The notes under the pieces were generated by a model that saw nothing but the letters and a program-made list of their open reading frames with translations, was not told where the DNA came from and made no database searches. Both the position numbers and the translations under genes were made by a program. Positions 59,976-60,000 of a stretch of 60,000 bases of DNA are shown here, piece after piece; within the stretch, counting starts at the first letter, position 1; every line of letters starts with the position of its first letter. The DNA is taken from NCBI RefSeq assembly GCF_032854445.1, contig NC_088296.1, positions 26,409,448 to 26,469,447 on the forward strand, written 5' to 3'. Source of the stretch: Liolophura sinensis. Its lineage: Eukaryota; Mollusca; Polyplacophora; Chitonida; Chitonidae.

Positions 59976-60000
59976 CACGTGACTTCCACGCCACGTGAAC
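59953..60000. repeat. 16-bp repeat with CACGTG, 3 copies at window end
   Basis: Unit CCACGCCACGTGACTT, each with a CACGTG E-box palindrome. The array may continue past the window. Confidence 0.9.

Overview
The window reads as nuclear DNA of an animal, most likely a mollusc or another lophotrochozoan. Coding sequence is cut into short exons by GT-AG introns, and one tRNA-derived SINE family recurs many times; its body resembles SINEs I remember from bivalve and gastropod DNA (recollection, not a search). There is no bacterial gene organisation, no CRISPR array and no rRNA. About 45% of the window (my rough sum) is minisatellite DNA with units of about 16-62 bp, mostly inside introns. Many of these arrays stay open in several frames and look like long proteins; I do not treat them as genes.

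Layout. (1) 271-35.7 kb, + strand: a complete 15-exon model for a single-pass immunoglobulin-superfamily receptor. It starts behind a TATA box. The signal peptide is split by a 16.3 kb intron full of satellites; then come one V-type and two C2-type Ig domains, a transmembrane exon, and a tyrosine-rich tail spread over ten short exons. Exon lengths sum to 1716 nt, giving 571 residues plus a stop, with compatible phase at every junction. (2) 35.8-44.5 kb: a 2.7 kb 35-bp satellite, an (AT)n tract, a broken Penelope-like fragment with a GIY-YIG domain, a CRE-like repeat and otherwise unassigned DNA. (3) 44.5-60 kb, + strand: a possible non-coding first exon, 21-bp and 37-bp satellites, then 13 coding exons of an SLC5 sodium-coupled transporter (sodium-coupled monocarboxylate transporter-like). 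Its last roughly 100 residues lie past the window edge.

The most unusual signal is recurrent tandem amplification of 3' splice sites. In both genes the end of an intron plus the first bases of the next exon has been copied in tandem (clear at 16.6, 50.7, 54.6-55.2 and 58.7 kb; degenerate but probable at 26.5-26.9 and 32-32.9 kb). In the four clear cases only the last copy keeps the reading frame, so the spliceosome must pass several near-identical acceptors. Other items of interest are a 9-residue repeat inside an Ig domain, two tail exons sharing a Y-D-x-x-M-Y-L-H-P-T motif, an out-of-order partial copy of an SLC5 exon, a SINE with a perfect 12-bp target duplication, and a SINE with several tandem heads.

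The two genes are unrelated in function and there is no operon logic. The receptor should act at the cell surface, probably in recognition or adhesion with phosphotyrosine signalling. The transporter should import small organic anions or similar solutes with sodium. All exon boundaries come from splice consensus, phase and protein pattern read by eye, without transcript data.
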